Virus record (IMG/VR): IMGVR_UViG_3300042691_023582
Span: 1 to 41,180 of that record
From: a virus
Reading direction: 5' to 3' (one strand)
DNA length: 41,180 nt
Part shown: positions 12,427 to 19,748 of the stretch, in pieces
How the letters are laid out: the number at the start of each line of letters is the position of its first letter
Numbering within the stretch: the first letter of the stretch is position 1
Position numbers and translations under genes: made by a program
Notes under the pieces: generated by a model
Told to the model about the DNA's origin: nothing
Database searches by the model: none
The model's input: the letters and a program-made list of their open reading frames with translations, nothing else

Positions 12427-13088
12427 ACTAATCCTCCACTCCACGCGCTGGTTGCGCGACGGGCCTTTGCATAGCCCATCGCGGGAATATCTGCAAGTGT
12501 TCCTACGCTGTACCCCATCGGCGCGCCCACCATCCGCCCAGGCTGCATCTTCGCCTTGTGGTCGTGGGCATGGATCACTTTGTGGCCCAACATCTCTACA
12601 TGGTCGCGGGTGCAGTTCTCTCCGTACATATACCCATGTCCGCAGAGTGTATCGCCAACCATCCGCCAAGCCTCTGGCGTGGCGATGGATGCGTACTCGA
12701 CCACTTGAGCCTTCCACTTGCCCGCCATCCGGCGGATCTCCCCGACCAGATGCCCGGCGAGGTGGGAGGTCTGGGCATTGTGGTGGTTCATCAGATTGAA
12801 CAGACGGTCCTCGTGGTTGCCCATGAAGAGAATATGAGGACGGTACTGGTTCAAGAACTCGCGCCCGGCCTCGAAGTCCTCGCCCACGCTAGACGACTCA
12901 TCACTGGTACCCTTTGCCCCAGCGCGGAACGCTGCCGTATCGAATGCATCGCCGAGGTGGACGCGGAGGTGGGGCTTGTATTCATCTGCAAAAGCTAGTG
13001 CCTTGTTGGCAACCTCCCAGTTGATATGGGAACCGTGGGTGCAGCCGACAAAAACGGCCTTCTTCCACCCGCCGCGATTGATGTTCAC
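12345..13088 (-). CDS. Calcineurin-like metallophosphoesterase
   Basis: 247 residues from GTG 13088 (GAGAAAG upstream; GTGA overlap with the preceding stop). The metallophosphoesterase motifs appear in order: FVGCTHG, HLGDAFD, FMGNHEDR, then LCGHGYMYG and HAHDHK. The first motif reads C-T-H where the family normally has D-x-H, so the usual first metal-ligand Asp is replaced by Cys. The remaining ligands are intact. The substrate may be nucleic acid, nucleotides or phosphoprotein and cannot be told from sequence. Confidence 0.82.
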   Translation of the reverse strand: MNINRGGWKKAVFVGCTHGSHINWEVANKALAFADEYKPHLRVHLGDAFDTAAFRAGAKGTSDESSSVGEDFEAGREFLNQYRPHILFMGNHEDRLFNLMNHHNAQTSHLAGHLVGEIRRMAGKWKAQVVEYASIATPEAWRMVGDTLCGHGYMYGENCTRDHVEMLGHKVIHAHDHKAKMQPGRMVGAPMGYSVGTLADIPAMGYAKARRATSAWSGGLVCGEYRDNESSWTLKILHEQKPKWVMA

Positions 13089-13258
13089 TCGTCGTCTGCC
13101 TTTCTCACCGGACGTCCGGTATGGCCGCAAACTACGCACTCCATATCGTCCGGGTCAAGGTAGGATTTACACCTCGCGCATAGGTAGGCCAGCTTATACT
13201 TGCGATGACCCCATCGCGACTCGTCCTCGTCCCGATGCTTTTCCTGTTTATATCTCAT
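13085..13258 (-). CDS. Zinc-ribbon protein
   Basis: 57 residues from ATG 13258 (ATGA overlap with the lipoprotein stop). Two C-x2-C pairs, CARC and CVVC, are separated by 12 residues (KSYLDPDDMECVV between) and form a classic zinc ribbon. The N-terminal part is highly charged (RYKQEKHRDEDESRWGHRKY). It sits between the lysis-like genes and the phosphoesterase. A binding role for nucleic acid or a partner protein is the only safe inference. Confidence 0.65.
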   Translation of the reverse strand: MRYKQEKHRDEDESRWGHRKYKLAYLCARCKSYLDPDDMECVVCGHTGRPVRKADDE

Positions 13259-13485
13259 TTCTCGATCTGGAAAACGTCGACCATTAGGATATTTTCCAGG
13301 TACTCGTCGCTGAGGAACCAACCGTCGACCTTAGGAGTATGGCTCCGCCCCGCCTCCATCCGCTTGATGTCTGCGCCGTCGATCGGCCTCAAGACGACGG
13401 ACGTTCCTCGCGAGGCGCAACCGCACAGCCATGCGGTTGACAGCACTAGCATCGCCACTACGTACTGACGCCACGATCTCTTCAC
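13255..13485 (-). CDS. Small lipoprotein, candidate outer-membrane spanin
   Basis: 76 residues from GTG 13485 with GGAAG seven bases upstream. The N-terminus is a lipoprotein signal (KRSWRQYVVAMLVLSTAWLC followed by GCAS), with the lipidated Cys at about residue 23. The gene starts inside the reading frame of the preceding membrane gene (13331-13585), in a different frame. This is the arrangement typical of Rz1 outer spanins embedded in or overlapping Rz. Unlike many Rz1 proteins it is not proline-rich, so a host-envelope lipoprotein role remains possible. Confidence 0.55.
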   Translation of the reverse strand: MKRSWRQYVVAMLVLSTAWLCGCASRGTSVVLRPIDGADIKRMEAGRSHTPKVDGWFLSDEYLENILMVDVFQIEK

Positions 13486-13585
13486 GGAGTTGCTTCCTTT
13501 CTTCCGCCTTCGTCTTCCGGCTCCCCATGATCGCCAGCACCAGCTCGACGATCAGCGGGGCGAGTGCCTTCAGTAGCTCGATCAT
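13331..13585 (-). CDS. Membrane-anchored helical protein, candidate inner-membrane spanin
   Basis: 84 residues from ATG 13585 (ATGA overlap). A hydrophobic N-terminus (LLKALAPLIVELVLAIMG) is followed by a charged helix (SRKTKAEERKQLREEIVASV, RSGDASAVNRM) and a very basic end. It overlaps the lipoprotein gene by 155 bases in another frame. An N-terminal membrane anchor plus helix partnered with an overlapping lipoprotein fits the i-spanin/o-spanin layout. The C-terminal Arg-rich part may partly reflect the constraint of overlapping coding. Confidence 0.5.
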   Translation of the reverse strand: MIELLKALAPLIVELVLAIMGSRKTKAEERKQLREEIVASVRSGDASAVNRMAVRLRLARNVRRLEADRRRRHQADGGGAEPYS

Positions 13586-13683
13586 TTCTTGCCGGTGTAG
13601 TATCCGGTAAAGAACCCGAACAGAAAGCCTGCCGCGAATGCGGATAGTACGATAACCACGACAAGCCTAGCCAGCGATTCCAT
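13582..13683 (-). CDS. 33-residue membrane protein in the lysis block
   Basis: From ATG 13683, ending TGA with ATGA overlap to the next gene. The product is one hydrophobic span (LARLVVVIVLSAFAAGFLFG) with a short tail ending YYTGKK. The start lies 17 bases inside the end of the holin-like gene. It may be a small holin-type or antiholin-type partner. Confidence 0.55.
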   Translation of the reverse strand: MESLARLVVVIVLSAFAAGFLFGFFTGYYTGKK

Positions 13684-13894
13684 CGGACTGCTTCTGGTGG
13701 GTGCGGATCGACCGCCACAGCGTGATGGCCGAGGTGACTGCCAGCAGCACCTCGTCGAGCGACGAGAGCAGGCTGTTCAACACCGGCACTACCTGGTCCG
13801 CATCAGACTGCTGGAGCCAGCCCTTGCCGACGACGAATGCCAGCACGATCGGCAGGATCTTGAATACCCACGACTTGATCAGTTCCTTGTTCAT
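13667..13894 (-). CDS. Holin-like membrane protein
   Basis: 75 residues from ATG 13894 with GGAGG upstream; the start overlaps the lipoprotein stop (ATGA). It has a hydrophobic N-terminal helix (VFKILPIVLAFVVGKGW), a short polar stretch, a second amphipathic/hydrophobic helix (SLDEVLLAVTSAITLWRSI) and a charged tail. The form 'helix, GKGWL, DADQV, helix, W, charged tail' resembles small phage holins of the Pam3-gp28 type. The neighbouring spanin-like pair supports lysis, though small size makes the assignment tentative. Confidence 0.6.
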   Translation of the reverse strand: MNKELIKSWVFKILPIVLAFVVGKGWLQQSDADQVVPVLNSLLSSLDEVLLAVTSAITLWRSIRTHQKQSDGIAG

Positions 13895-14313
13895 TTACGC
13901 GCCCTCCATTCAAGCGGTAGTTCGTTACTGCGTAGCGTTAGATCGGGCCGCTTGTTCCCAGTCATGCCGCACAGGTAGATCTTTACCATATCGCCGGGCT
14001 TGGTGTTCTTCAGCTTGTAGCCGGTGTCCTCGTAGGCGTTGTTCATGTGTTGGCGTTTATAGCCAGGTCGGATCTGCTCGACCGGACTGTGGGCGCCGTT
14101 GGGCTCCACCACCACGATCCAGCCGCTGACATTGCCCGACCGCACGGGGAACGCCGAGTGGTCTCCCTCCCATCGGATGTAGGTGCCGGTGTCCCAGCGG
14201 AGGTTGGCAATAGTGGCTGGATATTTAGGCGCCTCCACCTTGTCCGACTTGCAGGCCAGCAACCCGCACGCCATTGCCGCCGACACCGCTACGATCTTGA
14301 TGATGTTCTTCAT
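13891..14313 (-). CDS. Lipoprotein of unknown function
   Basis: 140 residues from ATG 14313. The signal (KNIIKIVAVSAAMACGLLAC) has a good lipobox, GLLAC, with the lipidated Cys at about residue 21, so the product should be exported and anchored. The mature part is beta-rich (WDTGTYIRWEGDHSAFPVRS, SGWIVVVEPNG). No catalytic motif is recognised. Both ends are linked by ATGA overlaps to the glycosidase-like gene and the holin-like gene. It might alter the host surface, for example in superinfection exclusion. Confidence 0.65.
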   Translation of the reverse strand: MKNIIKIVAVSAAMACGLLACKSDKVEAPKYPATIANLRWDTGTYIRWEGDHSAFPVRSGNVSGWIVVVEPNGAHSPVEQIRPGYKRQHMNNAYEDTGYKLKNTKPGDMVKIYLCGMTGNKRPDLTLRSNELPLEWRARK

Positions 14314-15128
14314 TTGGCCTCCTTCGTAATTTTACTCAACTTCCCTAGTAAATTGTAATTCGGCTTTCTATGGAAGGCGTAGCAGCACACGCTCACCCCT
14401 GCCTTCAAGTTGCTACTCACAAACGTCTCCCACGCTTCGACCACCGGAATCTGCCCGGTCACCCCGTCGGTGTGGAGCTTGCGCAGGATATCCCCCGTGT
14501 CGCTGACCGCGATGTGGTGGTAGTCTCCGCGAGCCGCTACCGCCGGATCCTTCATGTGGGTCTCCAGCCAGAGCGCGTCGGGGCGTCGGGCAGAGTAGGC
14601 GATCGTGTGGGCGCGGTCGAACAGGGACTCGCAGTGGTTGATGATGGCGATGCGGAACGCCTCCTTGAGGTCCGAGTCCTTCTCGCTGACCGGCAGGATG
14701 AGCAGGTTGTCCTGACCGTACTTCCCCTTCAGGTTGTTGGCCGCCACTAGGAACGGCGACGGCGACACCAGCGTGCGGTTCACATCGGCGTTGGAATTGT
14801 TGATGATGATGCGCGCCCACAGTCCGGCCCGCCGGCACTCGCTGATCCAGATTCCAATTTTCTGGACCTGCTCCTCCATTCTTCTAGCCACATCCTCCAC
14901 CTTCTCGCCGCGAGGCCAGTCGGCCATCCGCTCCATCAGCTCGAAGGTGATGCCGGTAAATCCTGACTCTACACAGGCGTTCACGTACTTACGGATCTCG
15001 TTGTACGACTGGCGTGACCAATCGTATGCGACGAATCCAGCGAACACCTGCTGCCCCTCGCGCTTGAGCGGGCGGGATGATCCGTTGATCTTGAATAGCG
15101 ATAGGATGAATTGAAGGAATCGACTCAT
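14310..15128 (-). CDS. Possible TIM-barrel glycosidase-like protein, candidate endolysin
   Basis: 272 residues from ATG 15128 (ATGA overlap). The short hydrophobic N-terminus (SRFLQFILSLFKI) could act as an anchor. The body, VFAGFVAYDWSRQSYNEIRK then SGFTGITFELMER and AGLWARIIINNSNAD, has the alternating beta/alpha look of a barrel, and acidic residues close to predicted strands (FELMER, WLETHMK) could be catalytic. I cannot assign a glycoside-hydrolase family. Its place beside holin-like and spanin-like genes makes a cell-wall enzyme plausible but unproven. Confidence 0.45.
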   Translation of the reverse strand: MSRFLQFILSLFKINGSSRPLKREGQQVFAGFVAYDWSRQSYNEIRKYVNACVESGFTGITFELMERMADWPRGEKVEDVARRMEEQVQKIGIWISECRRAGLWARIIINNSNADVNRTLVSPSPFLVAANNLKGKYGQDNLLILPVSEKDSDLKEAFRIAIINHCESLFDRAHTIAYSARRPDALWLETHMKDPAVAARGDYHHIAVSDTGDILRKLHTDGVTGQIPVVEAWETFVSSNLKAGVSVCCYAFHRKPNYNLLGKLSKITKEAK

Positions 15129-15340
15129 TTGTTTAATACCTTATGGAGCGCAATGCCCAATGCAATCGTGATGCCGCTGGTAATGGCCGTCCACGTTACC
15201 TTCCCGAGATTGGCGATCGCCCGGTCGTTGCGATCTAGCCTGGTCTGGATAGACGGCGCGCCGTTGTCGATGAATAGCCGGTGGTGGATGTCCGTGATGG
15301 TCTTGTCCATCTTCTCTAGTTTGTCTGCGATGTCGCTCAT
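15125..15340 (-). CDS. XhlA/holin-like C-terminally anchored membrane protein
   Basis: 71 residues from ATG 15340 (ATGA overlap). A charged coiled-coil-like N-terminal part (ADKLEKMDKTITDIHHRLFI; IQTRLDRNDRAIANLG) precedes a single C-terminal hydrophobic span (TWTAITSGITIALGIALHKV). This layout is that of XhlA-type proteins, which work with holins in some phages. It precedes the glycosidase-like gene in a coupled lysis block. Confidence 0.55.
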   Translation of the reverse strand: MSDIADKLEKMDKTITDIHHRLFIDNGAPSIQTRLDRNDRAIANLGKVTWTAITSGITIALGIALHKVLNK

Positions 15341-15834
15341 GGCTTCGGTTCCTTGACCGTTTTCTTCTTCGACGCCGCCAGATCCGCGAACTTTTTCGCC
15401 TCTGTCATCTGGCGGATATTGACCGTCGTCTCCTCCCTAGTCCGCACGTTATAGGTGCGGTGGATCTCATCTCCGTTCGTATCATGGGCCGACAACTGAG
15501 TCGATAGCAGATCGCCTTGGCGCACAATCCAGAAGGTGATGTTGCTGCCATCCTGCAAGCGGTAGGATAGGCCAGCCGGAGGGATTTCGTTGGTCGACGG
15601 ATGGGCCGACAGTAACGGCCACGCCGCGTCCATCTGCTGCTCGTATCGCAGCCAAGCGGGAGGCTCAGGCTGCGGAGCGGGTGGGGGCGGAGGAGGTGCG
15701 ATCAACGCTTGATACGCAGCCGATGCGCGGTGGATGTCCTTATCCGGATGCGTCGCTGCGAACTCCTCGAACGTCTGGCCGATGGCCGATGATGCGACCG
15801 CCACCACAAAAGCTATATAGCGTATAGTATTCAT
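15337..15834 (-). CDS. Exported proline-rich protein
   Basis: 165 residues from ATG 15834, which is better placed behind AAGGAGG than ATG 15840. The N-terminus is a Sec-type signal (NTIRYIAFVVAVASSAIGQ) with likely cleavage after AIG. A run of prolines (APPPPPPAPQPEPPAW) follows, then a beta-rich part (LSYRLQDGSNITFWIVRQGD) and a lysine-rich end. The function is unknown. It links the fibre genes to the lysis block. Confidence 0.6.
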   Translation of the reverse strand: MNTIRYIAFVVAVASSAIGQTFEEFAATHPDKDIHRASAAYQALIAPPPPPPAPQPEPPAWLRYEQQMDAAWPLLSAHPSTNEIPPAGLSYRLQDGSNITFWIVRQGDLLSTQLSAHDTNGDEIHRTYNVRTREETTVNIRQMTEAKKFADLAASKKKTVKEPKP

Positions 15835-15846
15835 TCCCATTCCTCC

Positions 15847-16581
15847 TTACGGAAGCATCGCCCGCTCGCGCAGGTATAGCTCCTTGATCTCGTTAGTGCC
15901 TAAAGCGCGGTTGTATATTCGCGCCATCGTGAGCGAGCGACCAGAGTTAATAAATGAATTTACACCATTTGCGTATGCTCCAACTCGAAGCTCATTATCA
16001 CAAGGCTGCAAGCTGGTGATATTGGTTCCGACTCGGGTAGTCGTGGCCGTCATATTCTCGCCGTTGATCCAAAGCTGCGTGTTCGTTCTTGCTCCGACCC
16101 ATGTAGCGGCGAGGTGCACCCAATTTGACGTAACTAGATTCGGAAGGTTGGCTTTATCAAAGCCGACATAATTTGTAGCGAATGACTGCGCATAGAATGT
16201 CAATCGTGTACCTGTCACGCTTGTAAAATAGTAAGTTCCAGTAGTTCCGGTTGAGAACTGATTGCCAATAATACCAGTCGAAGGAAGAGTTCCGACTGCC
16301 TTCAACCAAACTGACAACGTAAGTTCTCCGGCTCCCTGCACAGGATACACATTGGTTCCAGCTCCAATCCAAGCCGCCGTCGCTGTCGAGTTACTGGCAA
16401 TGCCTCGGTTGAGATTTTGTATCGGACCTCGCGTGTTTCCAACGATGCCGGTATTGGCGATGTTGTGGACCGCGTTTGATGCGCATGTGCCAGGGTAGAG
16501 CGCAGCCCATACGAGCCCTGCGTCATTCTGGGCCAGCGCGCTGCTGGCGACCAGCGCCAGTATCGCAACGATACGCCTCAT
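15847..16581 (-). CDS. LamG/concanavalin-like lectin protein with signal peptide
   Basis: 244 residues from ATG 16581 (ATGA overlap with the fibre stop). It has a Sec-type signal (RRIVAILALVASSALAQ). The body has LamG features: LTLSVWLKAVG, a central SNWVHLAATW followed by NTQLWINGENM, and ELRVGAYANGV...MARIYNRALGTNEIKELY. Such domains bind carbohydrate, so receptor or surface glycan binding is likely. The middle is AT-richer than neighbouring genes, suggesting an acquired module. Confidence 0.75.
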   Translation of the reverse strand: MRRIVAILALVASSALAQNDAGLVWAALYPGTCASNAVHNIANTGIVGNTRGPIQNLNRGIASNSTATAAWIGAGTNVYPVQGAGELTLSVWLKAVGTLPSTGIIGNQFSTGTTGTYYFTSVTGTRLTFYAQSFATNYVGFDKANLPNLVTSNWVHLAATWVGARTNTQLWINGENMTATTTRVGTNITSLQPCDNELRVGAYANGVNSFINSGRSLTMARIYNRALGTNEIKELYLRERAMLP

Positions 16582-19500
16582 CGTCCGATACCGATCCGAT
16601 ATAGGTTGGCCGCATTGGTCGTCGACATGATGACCTGCACCTTGACGTTTGTCACCGCAGTCCCCGGCATGACGACGTTCGTCGTGTAAGTGGTCGCTGC
16701 TGCCGCGATGGTCTGGGTACTGACCCGCGTGCTGCTGCCATCGGTCGCCGTGAAGATAACCGTACCGCTGCCTTGGTTGGCCCGCACCTTCAGCGGGTAG
16801 TTAGATCCAGTGTATGGAATCGAGAATGCGCCGTATAGAGTATTGGTGATGGTGGCCGTCGATGCGGTGAACAGGAACGCTGCATAGCTATCGATATTGG
16901 TCGTAGAGTCGGTTGAGATATCGTCGAGTCCTGTTCCAAACGTCCTAGCCCAGCCACCGTTCACGCTTCCCTCGAAGCGGTTGCCCCATTCAATAGATCC
17001 GTCTGAAGACCTCAATACTGAGTCCTGCGGATTGAACCACGAAGTGTCGAGTATATCTGCCAGAACGACTACGTTGTTCGTATCGAATCCTCGAACGATG
17101 GCGAGTCTCTGCTGATAAGGCCTACTGAAATTCGCATTGTTTGTGCTTGGCAATTGTTGAGATGATGCAGCAACAGAGTTTGTAGATCCGACTAGTGCAA
17201 CAAAATTAGTTGATGACTTCTGGAAGTAAAGCGTCGGGCCAAGCGTATTTTCAACGCCCATCACTACGTTCTCATTGCCGGTGTAGTCTTTTACAGAGAA
17301 ATAAAATCCATTACGAAACTCTGAGTCAGAATTTGGATCAGTATTTGTAATGATTAGTGTGGATGAGATGTATTGACGATATAGCTGCCCTCCATCGTCT
17401 GGCGGTGAAAGCAACACAAGGTTTGAATTTGTAAAGATTCCGTCGCCCCTAAGATACATGGATGTGGTGGCACTGGCAGTACCGACCACCATGCCGGTCG
17501 TTGCGGGACCGTGGAACAGATTGGTACCAGACCCACCACCACCCTGCGCCGCCTTCGCCTCCCAGCGATTGCTGGCCGCCACGTAGGTCAGGACGTAGTT
17601 GTTACTCGGTCCGTTGATGAACACATCGCTGAGTTCGCGCAGCTCCTGGTAGTTCTGGACCGCCACGTAGATCTGGCCGTTATTGGCCCCGACGCGCTCG
17701 ACCACGCCGATGAACGTGCCGTGGAGCGGAGCCTCTGGCAGGTTCGTCTGTAGCGTGCCGTTGGCCCCGAGATAGAGGACAGCGCCCTCGGTGAAGTTGG
17801 TCGTGTTGACGTTGTAGACCGTGCCGCGTGTTACCACGAAGCCGTTATTGTTGCTGTCGATATTTTCAGCCACAATGCCGATGGTGCGGGCAGACAGCGA
17901 CTCGCTGGTATGGGATGCACGCTTGACCGTCGGGTTGTCGCCAGCTGCCCCGAACACAAACACCACCTCACCCTTGGTCAGCGTGTTGGTCTCGGCACTC
18001 TTGGCGTACAGCATCAACTGCTGGCCGACATCAAGGCTGACGTTGGCATCACTTCCTAGCCGCAGCGTAGACCGATCGCTGTTCCACTGGACCCGCCGGG
18101 GAGCCACCGCGCCAGTCGGCGCCGCGTCGAACAGCGCGAAGTCCAGCGATGTGAGGCCAGCGTTGGTGAAGTCGATGTCACCGCTCATCAGTCCCCCCGG
18201 CTTCGGCAGCGCGTTGGTGTCGGTAGCCTGCGCGGTACCGGTGGCTTGGATGGTGATATTGGTTCCGGAGGTTGAGACCGAGATGCCGGCACCAGCCAAC
18301 ACCTGCGCGCCGCCCTCGATCTGGTTCAGGAACGTGTAGCGACCCAGCGACGGGCTCACCCATGTGGCGTAGTTCGTGTTGGCGTAGAGCGAGTGGGCGA
18401 TGGAGATCTGGCCCTTGAGCAGCGAGCGGGCCTGGTTGGTCGTCGTCTCGTACGCCAGCACCTCGGTGTAGTACAGCCCGTCGGGCGGGATGTTGGTGCG
18501 CGGGACAGCCACCTTGTACTGGTAGTACGTGACGGTGTTCGACGAGTACCCGCCGTTATTGCGTACGTATCCCGCCGATAGCGTCTTCACGACGTTGCTG
18601 CCAGCGATGATGTTGGTCGTGACGGTGGTCACGCCATTGCTGACGAACGAATACGCCTGGGCTGTCACCCTGATGGAGTCGACGCCGATCTGGGCGTTTG
18701 TAGTGGCGATGTAGTTCATTACAAACGAAGGAGTAGAGCTGACCGCTGGCGTGATATAGAACCCGTCGCTCACATACCGTGGCTGTGGGTCCGTGTGGCG
18801 CACCACCCTAGACACCGTAGTCGTCTGGTCGGCAAACACATAGGTGATGGAGTTAGTCTCGACAGAGTTGGTGTTATAGACGTTCTGCTGCACGTAGTAC
18901 GACACAACCACCTGATACTGCGAGGTGTAGATCGCCATTGTACTTTGTGACAATGATCGGATGGCGTCAGCCCCACCACCTACAGCCCTGAATCGGCCCT
19001 GCGCCGGAGATCCAGCACCAGTCGCGTTGGTCGGGTACAGCAACTGGTAGGTGAATCCAGAGTATCCCCACTGCTGCGTCGAGCTGAACGTCGGGTCGTT
19101 GATGACTTGCTTCTTGCTGTTATAGACGTAGATGTTCGTAACAACCGAGGTTGATCCGATCCACGCATTGGTCGTCACCCCGTAGTCCGGCACGAAGGTG
19201 GTGTAGTTGCTGGCAACGAATACCACGCAGGCGGGAGGAATCGACGATGCGTTGATCGAGTTGGTTCCGACCACGCTGACCAGACCAGTCAGGCTAACCA
19301 CGTCACCGTACTGAAGCGACGGATCGTTGACTGTAGTGACGATAACGCCATTCGAGTACCCAGCGTACGAGTTGGTCCCCGCAGGCACCCGCCCATAGCA
19401 GTTCGTGAATGTCTCGTAGATGATTGTCGTGATGTTGGTCGTCGCGATCTGGCCCTGCCCGTTGGCCGAGGCGTAATCCAGATAGGTGGCGCCCCTCACC

Positions 19501-19715
19501 GGATACGACAGCCGGACGCCCGCGTTGCTGAACTGGACATCCGAGAACTCGAAGATCAGGTATTGGTCGTCGTACCCGCTCCACTGCCATAGCACCGCGT
19601 CGAACCCCGGAGGGGCCGAGTCAGTGGCCTTGCCAGTAAACCGGTTGGTGTTGACCGGGAAGGCGGAGGCCAGCCACGGGGCGAGGAACAGCAGGGCGAG
19701 TAGTATGTTTTTCAT
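16578..19715 (-). CDS. Large fibre/adhesin-like protein with an N-terminal signal peptide
   Basis: 1045 residues from ATG 19715. It opens with a textbook Sec signal (KNILLALLFLAPWLASA, cleavage after ASA), unusual for a phage fibre. The rest is beta-rich with many Thr-Asn pairs. Around residues 740-765 it has the phrase ATTGMVVG...MYLRGDGIFTN, typical of phage tail-fibre shafts. Codons for residues about 755-940 (roughly 16890-17450) are clearly AT-richer than both flanks, as expected of a swapped receptor-binding module. The last 100 residues return to GC-rich use (TTNVVMPGTAVTNVKVQVIM). Confidence 0.75.
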   Translation of the reverse strand: MKNILLALLFLAPWLASAFPVNTNRFTGKATDSAPPGFDAVLWQWSGYDDQYLIFEFSDVQFSNAGVRLSYPVRGATYLDYASANGQGQIATTNITTIIYETFTNCYGRVPAGTNSYAGYSNGVIVTTVNDPSLQYGDVVSLTGLVSVVGTNSINASSIPPACVVFVASNYTTFVPDYGVTTNAWIGSTSVVTNIYVYNSKKQVINDPTFSSTQQWGYSGFTYQLLYPTNATGAGSPAQGRFRAVGGGADAIRSLSQSTMAIYTSQYQVVVSYYVQQNVYNTNSVETNSITYVFADQTTTVSRVVRHTDPQPRYVSDGFYITPAVSSTPSFVMNYIATTNAQIGVDSIRVTAQAYSFVSNGVTTVTTNIIAGSNVVKTLSAGYVRNNGGYSSNTVTYYQYKVAVPRTNIPPDGLYYTEVLAYETTTNQARSLLKGQISIAHSLYANTNYATWVSPSLGRYTFLNQIEGGAQVLAGAGISVSTSGTNITIQATGTAQATDTNALPKPGGLMSGDIDFTNAGLTSLDFALFDAAPTGAVAPRRVQWNSDRSTLRLGSDANVSLDVGQQLMLYAKSAETNTLTKGEVVFVFGAAGDNPTVKRASHTSESLSARTIGIVAENIDSNNNGFVVTRGTVYNVNTTNFTEGAVLYLGANGTLQTNLPEAPLHGTFIGVVERVGANNGQIYVAVQNYQELRELSDVFINGPSNNYVLTYVAASNRWEAKAAQGGGGSGTNLFHGPATTGMVVGTASATTSMYLRGDGIFTNSNLVLLSPPDDGGQLYRQYISSTLIITNTDPNSDSEFRNGFYFSVKDYTGNENVVMGVENTLGPTLYFQKSSTNFVALVGSTNSVAASSQQLPSTNNANFSRPYQQRLAIVRGFDTNNVVVLADILDTSWFNPQDSVLRSSDGSIEWGNRFEGSVNGGWARTFGTGLDDISTDSTTNIDSYAAFLFTASTATITNTLYGAFSIPYTGSNYPLKVRANQGSGTVIFTATDGSSTRVSTQTIAAAATTYTTNVVMPGTAVTNVKVQVIMSTTNAANLYRIGIGR

Positions 19716-19748
19716 GGATAGGGATCCTATTGCTGGGTGGATGAAAAT

